Assembly: GCA_029906195.1 (NCBI GenBank)
Contig: JARWSJ010000001.1
Coordinates: forward strand, 2,418,001 to 2,482,000
Length of the DNA stretch: 64,000 bases
Direction of reading: 5' to 3'
Origin: Chitinophagaceae bacterium 26-R-25
Lineage (GTDB): Bacteria; Bacteroidota; Bacteroidia; Chitinophagales; Chitinophagaceae
A program made the translations under genes and the position numbers. The notes beneath the pieces are model-generated. The model ran no database searches, was not told the origin of the DNA, and saw nothing but the letters and a program-made list of their open reading frames with translations. This document shows positions 54,756 through 63,020 of the stretch, in pieces (the first letter of the stretch is position 1; the number at the start of each line of letters is the position of its first letter).

Positions 54756-54781
54756 GTTGCACGATGTTGCATCTTGTTGCA
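54756..54781 (+). promoter_or_regulatory. Three helically phased GTTGCA motifs
   Basis: GTTGCA occurs at 54756, 54766 and 54776, exactly 10 bp apart, so they face the same side of the helix. This directly follows the hairpin. It resembles a repeated protein-binding site, but no matching regulator is known to me. Confidence 0.45.
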
Positions 54782-54964
54782 CAACTTCTTAAAATAACTG
54801 CAGTCATGAAAAAACGTTTGAAATGCTTGTCCTACTTGGCTTTTTCCACAAAATCCCGGTATAATAGTAAAATTGCGTAAACGTTTGCTCAATTGAATGC
54901 TTTTTTTTGAATATTTGCACGACAAATAACAGAATAGAGGGAAAGTTCAATATTGTCAAAAAAA

Positions 54965-54986
54965 TGCATTGATCACACTCAATGCA
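54965..54986. promoter_or_regulatory. Operator candidate of the symporter gene
   Basis: A 22-bp perfect palindrome: TGCATTGA, 6 nt, TCAATGCA. It lies where the -33 element of the symporter promoter is expected (the -7 element TACTTTCA is at 55001-55008), so a bound repressor would block RNA polymerase. The Nudix regulator upstream is the natural candidate. Confidence 0.6.
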
Positions 54987-55070
54987 ATCGATAAATACTT
55001 TACTTTCACTAAATTTTTTTAAATCCTATAAACATTTACTTTAACTAATACAACTAACGTTTACTCGCTC

Positions 55071-56744
55071 ATGAAGAACAATCTCCACCTAATTGATTAT
55101 GCAGTATTCGCAATCTACTTTGTAATAGTAGCCTCGTATGGATACTGGATCTACCGCAGAAAGAAAAAAGCAACCATGAACACAAAGGACTTCTTCCTCG
55201 CAGAAGGTTCTTTGACCTGGTGGGCAATTGGTGCTTCTTTGATCGCTTCAAATATTTCCGCTGAACAATTTATTGGTATGAGTGGATCGGGCTTTAAAAT
55301 AGGTCTTGCGATCTCTACTTACGAATGGATGGCTGCGCTTACACTTGTAATCGTTGCGGTGTTCTTTATTCCCGTGTATTTGAAGAACAAAATTTTTACA
55401 ATGCCGCAGTTCCTGAACGAGCGGTATAACAGCACTGTAAGTATGATCATGGCCGTGTTCTGGTTATTGCTGTACGTGCTTGTAAACCTTACTTCTATCC
55501 TATTCCTTGGTGCCCTGGCACTGAACAGTATCTCTGGTATCAACCTTACAGTTTGTATGCTTGTGCTGGCGGTGTTCTCGGTGTTCATTACACTTGGCGG
55601 TATGAAGGTAATCGGTTATACAGACGTTATACAGGTGTTCTTCCTGATCCTTGGAGGTTTGGTAACAACTTATCTTGCATTGGGCCTGGTTGCCGAGCAC
55701 TTTGGTTCAAGCGGTGTTATAAATGGTTTTAAAATATTGACACAAAAGGCAGACGAACATTTCCACATGATTATTAAACGCGACAATCCTAACTACATGG
55801 ACCTTCCGGGTTTAACAGTATTGTTGGGTGGTATGTGGATCGTGAACCTTAACTACTGGGGTTGTAACCAGTACATCACTCAACGTGCACTCGGCGCTGA
55901 TTTGAAAACTGCACGTGGTGGTATCTTGTTCGCAGCGTTCCTGAAACTGTTGATGCCTATCATCGTTGTGTTGCCAGGTATCGCGGCATTCATCCTGCAC
56001 AAAGAAGGTAACTTCCAAACAGAGATGTTGCAAAACGGAGAATTGAATCCCGACAGAGCATATCCGGTATTGTTGGATCTATTGCCTGCGGGTTTGAAAG
56101 GCTTGGCATTCGCGGCGCTTGCTGCTGCGGTTGTTGCGTCTCTTGCAGGTAAAGCAAACAGTATCGCTACCATCTTTACTTTGGATATCTATAAAAAGAA
56201 AATTGATCCCGAAGCAGACGAAAAGAAAATGGTTGTGGTTGGTAGAATCACAGTTGTGGTTGCCATGATCCTTGCGTTGATCATTGCACCAATGATGGGT
56301 ATCGATAAAAAAGGAGGCTTCCAATACATCCAGGAATATACAGGCTTCGTATCTCCGGGTATCTTTGCCATGTTCATCCTTGGTTTCTTTTGGAAGAAAA
56401 CGACTTCTAATGCTGCGTTGTTTGCTACTGTGGGTGGTTTCGTAATGTCATTGATCTTCAAATTCCTTCCCGGCATTATGGATCTTTCGTTCCTTGCTCC
56501 TATTGGTTTTGCAAAAGCAAACGACAAAGGTGTTTACGAAATTCCGTTCCTTGACAGAATGGGTCTTGTATTCGTGATCTGTATCGTGGTAATGTATGTG
56601 ATCAGCATGATCGAAAGCCGTAAAGGCGCTAAACCTCATGGTTTGGAAGTAGACAAGTCTATGTTCAAAACAACTCCGGGTTTTGCAATTGGCTCATTGA
56701 TCATTTGCGGCATCCTTGCTGCATTGTACACTATATTCTGGTAG
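55071..56744 (+). CDS. Sodium/sugar symporter (SGLT-like SSS family)
   Basis: A 557-residue inner-membrane transporter with about 14 hydrophobic segments. It begins DYAVFAIYFVIVASYGYWIYRRKKK. The motif FLAEGSLTWWAIGASLIASNISAEQFIGMSGSG matches the SGLT sodium-site region, and NYWGCNQYITQRALGA is typical of sugar-type members. It is similar to vSGLT but longer than amino-acid members. No sugar-metabolism gene is adjacent, so the substrate (arabinose, galactose or similar) is unknown. A clear terminator follows. Confidence 0.92.
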   Translation: MKNNLHLIDYAVFAIYFVIVASYGYWIYRRKKKATMNTKDFFLAEGSLTWWAIGASLIASNISAEQFIGMSGSGFKIGLAISTYEWMAALTLVIVAVFFIPVYLKNKIFTMPQFLNERYNSTVSMIMAVFWLLLYVLVNLTSILFLGALALNSISGINLTVCMLVLAVFSVFITLGGMKVIGYTDVIQVFFLILGGLVTTYLALGLVAEHFGSSGVINGFKILTQKADEHFHMIIKRDNPNYMDLPGLTVLLGGMWIVNLNYWGCNQYITQRALGADLKTARGGILFAAFLKLLMPIIVVLPGIAAFILHKEGNFQTEMLQNGELNPDRAYPVLLDLLPAGLKGLAFAALAAAVVASLAGKANSIATIFTLDIYKKKIDPEADEKKMVVVGRITVVVAMILALIIAPMMGIDKKGGFQYIQEYTGFVSPGIFAMFILGFFWKKTTSNAALFATVGGFVMSLIFKFLPGIMDLSFLAPIGFAKANDKGVYEIPFLDRMGLVFVICIVVMYVISMIESRKGAKPHGLEVDKSMFKTTPGFAIGSLIICGILAALYTIFW

Positions 56745-56765
56745 TAGAAAGTTATTTCTCGATAT

Positions 56766-56801
56766 AAAAAAAACTCCGCTTTGACAGCGGAGTTTTTTTT
56801 A
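56766..56801 (+). terminator. Intrinsic terminator of the symporter gene
   Basis: ACTCCGCT and AGCGGAGT form an 8-bp stem with a 5-nt loop, flanked by A7 and T8 runs, about 30 nt after the stop. It can work in both directions. Confidence 0.92.
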
Positions 56802-56806
56802 TATCA

Positions 56807-56951
56807 ATTAAGAATTAGGAATTAAGAATTAAGAATTCTTTATCGGCAGTTACGCCTTATTACTCTTGATCGTAAAAACTGTTTGAAGAAGATAAGAATA
56901 GTAACATACAAAGCATTCTTAATTCCTAATTCCTAATTCTTAATTCCTAAT
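56807..56951. repeat. Paired inverted word repeat (AATTAGGA/AATTAAGA family)
   Basis: AATTAAGAATTAGGAATTAAG (56808-56838) faces TTCTTAATTCCTAATTCC (56919-56949). The latter includes the TAG stop of the PPK2 gene. Confidence 0.85.
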
Positions 56952-57870
56952 TACTCTCCCCATTCTCCTCTCCTTCCTTCATCAGCATATCTTTCGCTTT
57001 CAGCAAGTCTTCTTTTTGCGCTGCGTTCACAATTGGATAGTCAATATCCAATTTTTGGAACTCGTAATAAATTGCAGCAGCAATGACCAAGCGGGCAAAC
57101 CATTTGTCGTCGGCCGGAATAACATACCACGGAGCATGATCTTTTGATGTATTGGCGATAGCATCCTCATATGCCTTGCGATAGTCTTTCCAGAATCCAC
57201 GTTCTTTCAAATCTGCACTGGAGAATTTCCAGTTTTTGGAAGGATTATCAATGCGTTCAAGGAAACGTTTCTTCTGTTCTTTTTTGGATAGATGTAAAAA
57301 GAATTTTAAAATCACAGTACCATTATCCGCGAGCGTTTTTTCGAAACAATTGATCTGTTCAAAACGTTTGTTCCAAAATGATTGATCGACGTCCTTTACA
57401 CTTTTGATGTCGGGCAAATTTTCTCCCAAAAGATATTCCGGATGCACTCTTGTAACCAGCACATTTTCATAATGCGAACGATTGAAAATACCAATCTCTC
57501 CCCTTGGAGGCAAAGCGATGTAATGGCGCCATAAATAATCGTGCTCAAGCTCATGACTGGTTGGCGCTTTAAAGCTTGTGACCTGAACACCCTGAGGATT
57601 GAGGCCACTCATCACATGTTTGATCGCGCCATCTTTTCCTGCGGCATCCATTGCCTGGAAAATAATCAGCACGTTATATTTGTTATGGGCATACAATTTA
57701 TCCTGCATCTCGGCCAGTTTTTGTATACCAAACTGAAGCAGTTCAGCTCCTTCTTCTTTTGCAAGATCTTCATGCTCAAAATCCGTTTTGTATTTTTTTA
57801 GATTCACTTCTTTTCCCGGTTTCACTCTGCATTCATCTAAATACTCAAGTAATTTGTCTTTAACTTTCAT
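56947..57870 (-). CDS. Polyphosphate:nucleotide phosphotransferase (PPK2 family)
   Basis: A 307-residue enzyme that transfers phosphate between polyphosphate and nucleotides. The P-loop-like Walker A is QAMDAAGKDGA (72-82) and the Walker B is IGIFNRSHYE (126-135). FFLHLSKKEQKKRFLERIDNP forms the lid. Length and motifs fit single-domain PPK2. AMP or ADP preference cannot be told from this sequence. The TAG stop falls in an AATTAGGA word. Confidence 0.94.
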   Translation of the reverse strand: MKVKDKLLEYLDECRVKPGKEVNLKKYKTDFEHEDLAKEEGAELLQFGIQKLAEMQDKLYAHNKYNVLIIFQAMDAAGKDGAIKHVMSGLNPQGVQVTSFKAPTSHELEHDYLWRHYIALPPRGEIGIFNRSHYENVLVTRVHPEYLLGENLPDIKSVKDVDQSFWNKRFEQINCFEKTLADNGTVILKFFLHLSKKEQKKRFLERIDNPSKNWKFSSADLKERGFWKDYRKAYEDAIANTSKDHAPWYVIPADDKWFARLVIAAAIYYEFQKLDIDYPIVNAAQKEDLLKAKDMLMKEGEENGESN

Positions 57871-57936
57871 AATAAGGTGGGTTTAAATTTTTTGAATTTA
57901 TAACAAGCAACGAGGAGATTTTGGGATCGTATTTGA

Positions 57937-57970
57937 TTGATGGCTACATAAACTTAATAAAATAACTTTG
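57937..57970 (+). promoter_or_regulatory. Orphan promoter in the PPK2-desaturase gap
   Basis: TTG at 57937-57939, a 23-nt spacer and a perfect TAACTTTG (57963-57970). The next gene starts 336 nt away. A 14-codon frame (ATG at 57972) ends TGA just at an AATTTGAAAA word. It could drive a short RNA or peptide, or the desaturase with a long leader. The rest of the 57871-58305 gap is occupied by one word-repeat pair. Confidence 0.45.
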
Positions 57971-58011
57971 CATGCAGGGTAAAATGCTGATTTTAATTAA
58001 CAAACGGAGGC

Positions 58012-58175
58012 ATTGAATTTGAAAATTCGAGGATTTGAAAATTTGAAAATGCTTTAGGTGCATCCTTTTTGAATGTACGGTTTGCTCCCGGATATTTAGA
58101 GAGTTAAGTTGAAAAGCGAAAGGTTGCCTGGAATGAATTTTCAAATTCCCATATTTTCAAATTTTCAAATAAAGC
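58012..58175. repeat. Paired inverted word repeat (AATTTGAAAA family)
   Basis: GAATTTGAAAATTCGAGG and AATTTGAAAATGC (58015-58052) face TTTTCAAATTCCCATATTTTC (58138-58158) and AAATTTTCAAAT. About 85 nt of loop contains GTGCATCC. Confidence 0.85.
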
Positions 58176-58305
58176 ACAATTTTGAAATCGCCAGATCAAA
58201 ACAATGTTATGACTCCGTAAAGCCCAAAAGTTAATCCAAATCAATATTTTCCACCTCGCGAAACTTATTTGAACATTGCTTGTAAATTAGACCAAATCAC
58301 CGGCC

Positions 58306-59178
58306 ATGCCTCCTGCAATATTATACTATGCTATTCCTTTTTTTGTACTGCTCTTGTCGATTGAAGCATGGTTATCGTACAGGGAAAACAAGCATTTCTA
58401 TGAAACAAAAGATACCTTCACAAGCCTGACTTTAGGCATTGGCAATGTGGTCATGGGTTTTGTTACCAAAGCAATGATCTGGTTCGTATTGGCCTTCATT
58501 TATCAATATCGTTTCTTTACGCTGCCTGCAGATACATGGTGGTTCTGGGTGCTGTTGTTTTTTGCAGACGATTTTTCTTACTACTGGTTCCATCGCTGCA
58601 GCCACGCTATGGGCTGGCTTTGGGCCTCACACGTAGTTCACCACTCTTCAGAAAGGTATAACCTGGCGGCGGCTCTGAGGCAAACGTGGACGGGTAACCT
58701 TACGGGAAGTTTTCTGTTTTGGGCCTGGATGCCATTAGTTGGCTTTAACCCGTTGTATGTCTTGTTCATGCAGCAAATCAGCCTGATCTACCAGTTTTGG
58801 ATACATACCGAAACGATCCGCAAAATGCCGAAATGGTTTGAGTTCATTTTCAATACACCTTCACATCATCGCGTTCATCATGGCAGCGATGTAAAATACC
58901 TGGATAGAAATCATGCGGGTATCCTCATCATTTGGGATCGCATGTTTGGCACATTTAAAGCCGAAGAAGAACGTCCTACTTATGGACTCACGAACAACAT
59001 TAAATCCTTTAACCCTATTGTTGTTGCGCTTAAAACATGGGGCAGTTTATTTACAAAAGCCGCCCACGCCGGCTCTCTCAAAAATGCGATCAACTATTTT
59101 ATCCAACCTCCCGGCTGGAGCCATGATGGGAGTACGAAGACAGCGAAGCAAATGCGGAGGGAAGCAATTAACAATTAA
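58306..59178 (+). CDS. Sterol desaturase / fatty acid hydroxylase superfamily protein
   Basis: A 290-residue integral-membrane di-iron enzyme. The three His boxes are HRCSH (96-100), HVVHH (109-113) and HRVHHGSD (about 189-196). Several membrane helices precede them. The family includes sterol desaturases, carotene hydroxylases and alkylglycerol monooxygenases, so the substrate is unknown. It lies alone on the plus strand. Confidence 0.92.
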   Translation: MPPAILYYAIPFFVLLLSIEAWLSYRENKHFYETKDTFTSLTLGIGNVVMGFVTKAMIWFVLAFIYQYRFFTLPADTWWFWVLLFFADDFSYYWFHRCSHAMGWLWASHVVHHSSERYNLAAALRQTWTGNLTGSFLFWAWMPLVGFNPLYVLFMQQISLIYQFWIHTETIRKMPKWFEFIFNTPSHHRVHHGSDVKYLDRNHAGILIIWDRMFGTFKAEEERPTYGLTNNIKSFNPIVVALKTWGSLFTKAAHAGSLKNAINYFIQPPGWSHDGSTKTAKQMRREAINN

Positions 59179-59257
59179 TAATTAATAATTAAGAGCGGAA
59201 CTCGTAAGCAAGTTCCAACCGTCGCTATACAAGCTGCTTGAATAATCAAACCATGTT

Positions 59258-59353
59258 GCTTGTCATCCCGACGAAGGAGGGATCTGGGTTTTACGCAATC
59301 GTGCATGCTGTTAAATCAATCGCGCAGATCCCTCCTTCGTCGGGATGACAAGC
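59258..59353. repeat. 29-bp perfect inverted repeat
   Basis: Arms 59258-59286 and 59325-59353 are exact inverted copies (core GTCATCCCGACGAAGGAGG) with a 38-nt loop. It lies between the desaturase and the VWA protein, both on the plus strand. No T run follows, so a standard terminator is unlikely. Confidence 0.92.
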
Positions 59354-59459
59354 AGTCTTTGTTTACGGATTATTTACAGCACGAATTTGAAAAATTTTCT
59401 AATTTCTAATTCCCTTTATGTAATCCCTCACTTCCCTGCATCTGATACTAAAACAGCAT

Positions 59460-61373
59460 ATGAAAACCTTACTGTCAGTTCTGTTAGTGTATGCAGGCAC
59501 AATCTTATTTACTGCACAATCAATCGTTATTACGGGGAAGATTACCGATGATAAGGGTAATTCGCTGCAAGGCGTTACCGTAACGATCAAGGGGACAAAA
59601 ACCAGTGTTAGCAGTGATGTAAATGGCTCCTATTCCATTACAGTACCAGATGAAAAAGCAACCCTCTCTTTTGCTTTTGTCGGTTATTACCAGGAAGAAA
59701 TTAAAGTGAAAGCAAAGACGGTGATTGATGTAAAATTACGGCCGGTTGCACAGTCATTGAATGAAGTGGTAGTGGTGGGCTACGGAGCCGAACGCAAAAT
59801 GGAAATGACAAGCTCCTCACAGGTATCCACAACTCTCAGCGGCCGCGTTGCAGGCGTTGTAGTACAGGGTTATAGCGGATCAAAATCAGTGAGGATCAGA
59901 GGAAATAGCTCAATTAAAGCAAAAGATGAAAATTACAACAGAGAAGGTTATGACAACATCCAGGAAAACACTTTTCAGAAAGTAGCAGCTCACCCGCTTT
60001 CAACTTTTTCCATCGATGTTGATGCCGCTTCCTACAGCAATGTTCGCCGATTGATCAATGAAGGCACACTGCCAACTCCGGGTGCAGTTCGTGTTGAAGA
60101 AATGATCAATTACTTTTCTTACAACTATCCACAACCCAAGGATGATAAGCCTTTCAGCGTAACGACAGAGTCAACGCAATGTCCATGGAACAAAGCGCAT
60201 CAGTTGGTGATGATTGGCTTGCAGGGAAAGAAAATTGATTATGACAAACTCCCTCCTTCTAACCTCGTTTTTCTTATTGATGTAAGTGGCAGTATGGAAG
60301 AAGAAGATAAACTACCACTTGTAAAATCTTCATTGCAATTGTTATCAGAACAATTGCGTCCACAAGATAAAATTGCCATCGTAGTGTATGCCGGCAATGC
60401 GGGTCTTGTTTTGCCATCTACAAATGATAAACAAAAAATCAAAGAAGCCATTAATGCGCTTGAAGCTGGAGGATCTACTGCAGGAGGTGCAGGCATCGAA
60501 CTTGCTTATAAAACGGCGCAACAAAACTTCATGAAGGAAGGCAACAACCGCGTAATACTTTGCACCGACGGTGATTTTAACGTAGGCGCCAGTAGCGATG
60601 ATGCTTTGGAAAATCTGATCGAGCAAAAACGTTCAACCGGCGTATACCTTACTGTGCTTGGATTTGGTACGGGTAACTACCAGGATAGTAAAATGCAAAA
60701 ATTGGCTGACAAAGGCAATGGCAATCATGCCTATATCGATAACATCAGCGAGGCGAAGAAAGTATTGATCAGTGAATTTGGCGGAACACTTTTCACCATT
60801 GCAAAAGACGTGAAACTACAGGTGGAGTTCAATCCGGCAAAAGTAAAAGGCTACAGACTCATAGGCTACGAAAACAGGATGCTGGCTAAAGAGGATTTTA
60901 ATAATGATAAAAAAGATGCGGGCGATATGGGCAGCAATCACACTGTTACTGCTTTGTACGAAATCATACCTTCCGGAGTGGATGATGATGAACTCGGAAC
61001 AGTTGATCCTTTGCGTTATCAAAAACAAAAAGCGAAAAAGCCTTCCGCATCTTTTTCAAATGAGTTAATGTTTGTAAAACTTCGTTACAAAAAACCAGAT
61101 GAGGACAAAAGTAAATTGTTTGAAGTGCCCGTAAATGCTAGTACTCAGCTTGCAAGCTGCAACATCCGTTTTGCTTCAGCAGTTGCCGCATTTGGAATGA
61201 TACTTCGAAACTCAGAGTTCAAAGGAACGAGTAATTATAAACTCGTAAAGTCACTGGCACAAGGCAGCGTTGATAACAACAGCGATATGTATAAAAAAGA
61301 ATTTCTTGAGCTAGTGAAGAAAGCAGAAGGTCTGAAGTCCACTGCGAAGAACGAAGGGGACGAAGATTTTTAA
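59460..61373 (+). CDS. VWA-domain protein with SusC-like N-terminus (YfbK-like)
   Basis: A 637-residue exported protein. A signal peptide (1-20) precedes a carboxypeptidase-regulatory-like domain (about 24-95, TGKITDDKGNSLQGVTV) and a short segment resembling the TonB plug of SusC proteins (LNEVVVVGYG, then LSGRVAGVVVQ and SVRIRGNSS, about 100-152). Then come a VWF_A N-terminal domain (about 175-250), a VWA domain with MIDAS residues DVSGS (274-278) and a C-terminal DUF3520-like part (about 460-630). No beta-barrel is present, so it is not a transporter. It may be a surface or periplasmic protein complex scaffold. The combination is notable. Confidence 0.85.
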   Translation: MKTLLSVLLVYAGTILFTAQSIVITGKITDDKGNSLQGVTVTIKGTKTSVSSDVNGSYSITVPDEKATLSFAFVGYYQEEIKVKAKTVIDVKLRPVAQSLNEVVVVGYGAERKMEMTSSSQVSTTLSGRVAGVVVQGYSGSKSVRIRGNSSIKAKDENYNREGYDNIQENTFQKVAAHPLSTFSIDVDAASYSNVRRLINEGTLPTPGAVRVEEMINYFSYNYPQPKDDKPFSVTTESTQCPWNKAHQLVMIGLQGKKIDYDKLPPSNLVFLIDVSGSMEEEDKLPLVKSSLQLLSEQLRPQDKIAIVVYAGNAGLVLPSTNDKQKIKEAINALEAGGSTAGGAGIELAYKTAQQNFMKEGNNRVILCTDGDFNVGASSDDALENLIEQKRSTGVYLTVLGFGTGNYQDSKMQKLADKGNGNHAYIDNISEAKKVLISEFGGTLFTIAKDVKLQVEFNPAKVKGYRLIGYENRMLAKEDFNNDKKDAGDMGSNHTVTALYEIIPSGVDDDELGTVDPLRYQKQKAKKPSASFSNELMFVKLRYKKPDEDKSKLFEVPVNASTQLASCNIRFASAVAAFGMILRNSEFKGTSNYKLVKSLAQGSVDNNSDMYKKEFLELVKKAEGLKSTAKNEGDEDF

Positions 61374-61560
61374 TTTACCACTAAGACACTAAGGGCACTA
61401 AGCCTCACTTAGGGTTTCCGTAACGCTTTTTCTTAACCACGGAGTTAAGGAGTTTTTTTTCACAGAGGAAAGGAGGATTGCAAAATAGTCCACCTTTCCT
61501 CTATTTGATTTTAGACAACCCTTAGTGCACCTTAGTGTTCTAAGTGTCTTAGTGTTGAAT
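61374..61560. repeat. Paired inverted word repeat (CCACTAAG family)
   Basis: TACCACTAAGACACTAAGGG (61376-61395) faces CCCTTAGTGCACCTTAGTG and TAAGTGTCTTAGTG (61518-61553). The loop contains ACGGAGTTAAGG words of yet another type. It directly follows the VWA gene. Confidence 0.85.
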
Positions 61561-61599
61561 TCGGGTCTCGCACTTTATAAAATGCAATTTCAAAAAATA

Positions 61600-61652
61600 C
61601 ATGCCACACCAAAACAATTCTTAATTCCTAATTCCTAATTCTTAATTTCTAA
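61600..61652. repeat. Single arm with conserved box before DUF4407 stop
   Basis: GCCACACCAAAACAATTC (61603-61620), a variant of the box found elsewhere, joins CTTAATTCCTAATTCC words that contain the TAG stop of the DUF4407 gene. No partner arm is seen in this gap. Confidence 0.7.
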
Positions 61653-62899
61653 ATAACGCTTTCTTCTTCAAAATCATACTTGCTCTTAATATCCTTCATC
61701 GCATTATCCAAAGGCGCGTGTTTATTGGGAGAATCACCTTTTTCCCACTTGTCAAGATCGCTTTGGATATACTTTTGCTGGAGCGCTTTTGCCTTGTTTA
61801 AAGTGTCTTCCGTAATGTCTTTTTTATGACGGAAGATCAATTGCATTTTTTCATGGAGCAATTCTTTGTCGCGACGCATTTCATTTTCAGAGCGTGCCAT
61901 TTGAATGAGTTCCATTTGCGAGAGCGCAATATCATACGGACCAACATTCATAATAAGCTTGGAGAGTATCGGGCCTATTTCAATCAAAATGATCAACAAA
62001 GAAATGCATAAGCTCGACCACCACACACTACTCTCTTCCCGTGAAAGATCGGCCAGCGCCTTGTTGCGTTCAAGAAAGCCGACTTTCGTTTGCAGTTCTG
62101 CTTCGTAATTTTTCTTCTTCACATCCAAACCTGCCAGCTGTGAATTGATAATGCTATCCTGGTAATGAATGCTGCTGTCAAGCTGTTTCAGTTCGGGAGC
62201 AAACTGTTTCAAAGCATTGTTATATGCTTCCATTTTTAGTTTGGTAAGTTTATCAATCCCGCGTTTGCCTGAGCCGCCTGTTCCATCTGCCTCTTGTATG
62301 TAGGCCTGCTGCAGCGTGTGCAACGTATCTTCCAGCATGCCTTTGCGAGCCATCAGGCGGCTACGCTCCTGCTGGGCCTCCGTTTGTGCAGTTTGTAATT
62401 CTTTTTGTAAAAGGCTATCGTTCAGTAAAATTTTGTCGTGTCTGTTTTGCGCAACCTTTACATCAATTTCTTTTTCGAAGATTTTAAGTTCAAGAGGCCG
62501 CGCGATGGTAATACCAATGAGCAGCGCCAAGGCAAAGCGAGGCACCGCCAGCAACAATTGCTTGCGTGCGGACACGCCATACTTGCGCATGGTAGAAACG
62601 AGAAACCTGTCGAAATTAAAAATGATCAATCCCCAAATGATCGCAAATGCAATGGTCCAGTACCAGTTGCCGAAAACGCTGTACACAGCATAACCAGATG
62701 AAATAGCAGCCAGTACAAATGTTGCGAGGATCACACCGCCAATGCCTGCGTACTTTGTGTGTTCACTAGGATATTTTCTAAGAAGATCGGTGTATGCGCC
62801 TGAGCACCACCACAAAAAATTGCTTTCCGGTTTTTCTGTTTTCTTTTGAAAATCATCGTAACCGTAAACAGTTTGTTGACCGTTTTGTGTCGTAGACAT
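61649..62899 (-). CDS. DUF4407 membrane protein
   Basis: A 416-residue protein with four membrane segments: two near 55-110, one near 130-150, and one near 285-310. A long coiled-coil stretch (about 160-280, rich in Gln, Lys, Glu and Arg) lies between the third and fourth. This matches DUF4407 and has no known function. It lies alone on the minus strand next to the VWA gene. Confidence 0.85.
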   Translation of the reverse strand: MSTTQNGQQTVYGYDDFQKKTEKPESNFLWWCSGAYTDLLRKYPSEHTKYAGIGGVILATFVLAAISSGYAVYSVFGNWYWTIAFAIIWGLIIFNFDRFLVSTMRKYGVSARKQLLLAVPRFALALLIGITIARPLELKIFEKEIDVKVAQNRHDKILLNDSLLQKELQTAQTEAQQERSRLMARKGMLEDTLHTLQQAYIQEADGTGGSGKRGIDKLTKLKMEAYNNALKQFAPELKQLDSSIHYQDSIINSQLAGLDVKKKNYEAELQTKVGFLERNKALADLSREESSVWWSSLCISLLIILIEIGPILSKLIMNVGPYDIALSQMELIQMARSENEMRRDKELLHEKMQLIFRHKKDITEDTLNKAKALQQKYIQSDLDKWEKGDSPNKHAPLDNAMKDIKSKYDFEEESVI

Positions 62900-63020
62900 G
62901 CTTGTCCTTTAATAAATGAGACAGGTTGAAATAAAGTTGAAGTTGGAGCCGTAAAAGTAACGTGGAAAGCCTTACGAATAGTATAAACTTGCGGCGATTT
63001 ATGGGTTTTCTAAGAATTTT

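Noticed and set aside
59258-59353. Ordinary intrinsic terminator
   Set aside because: The loop is long and no T run follows either arm.
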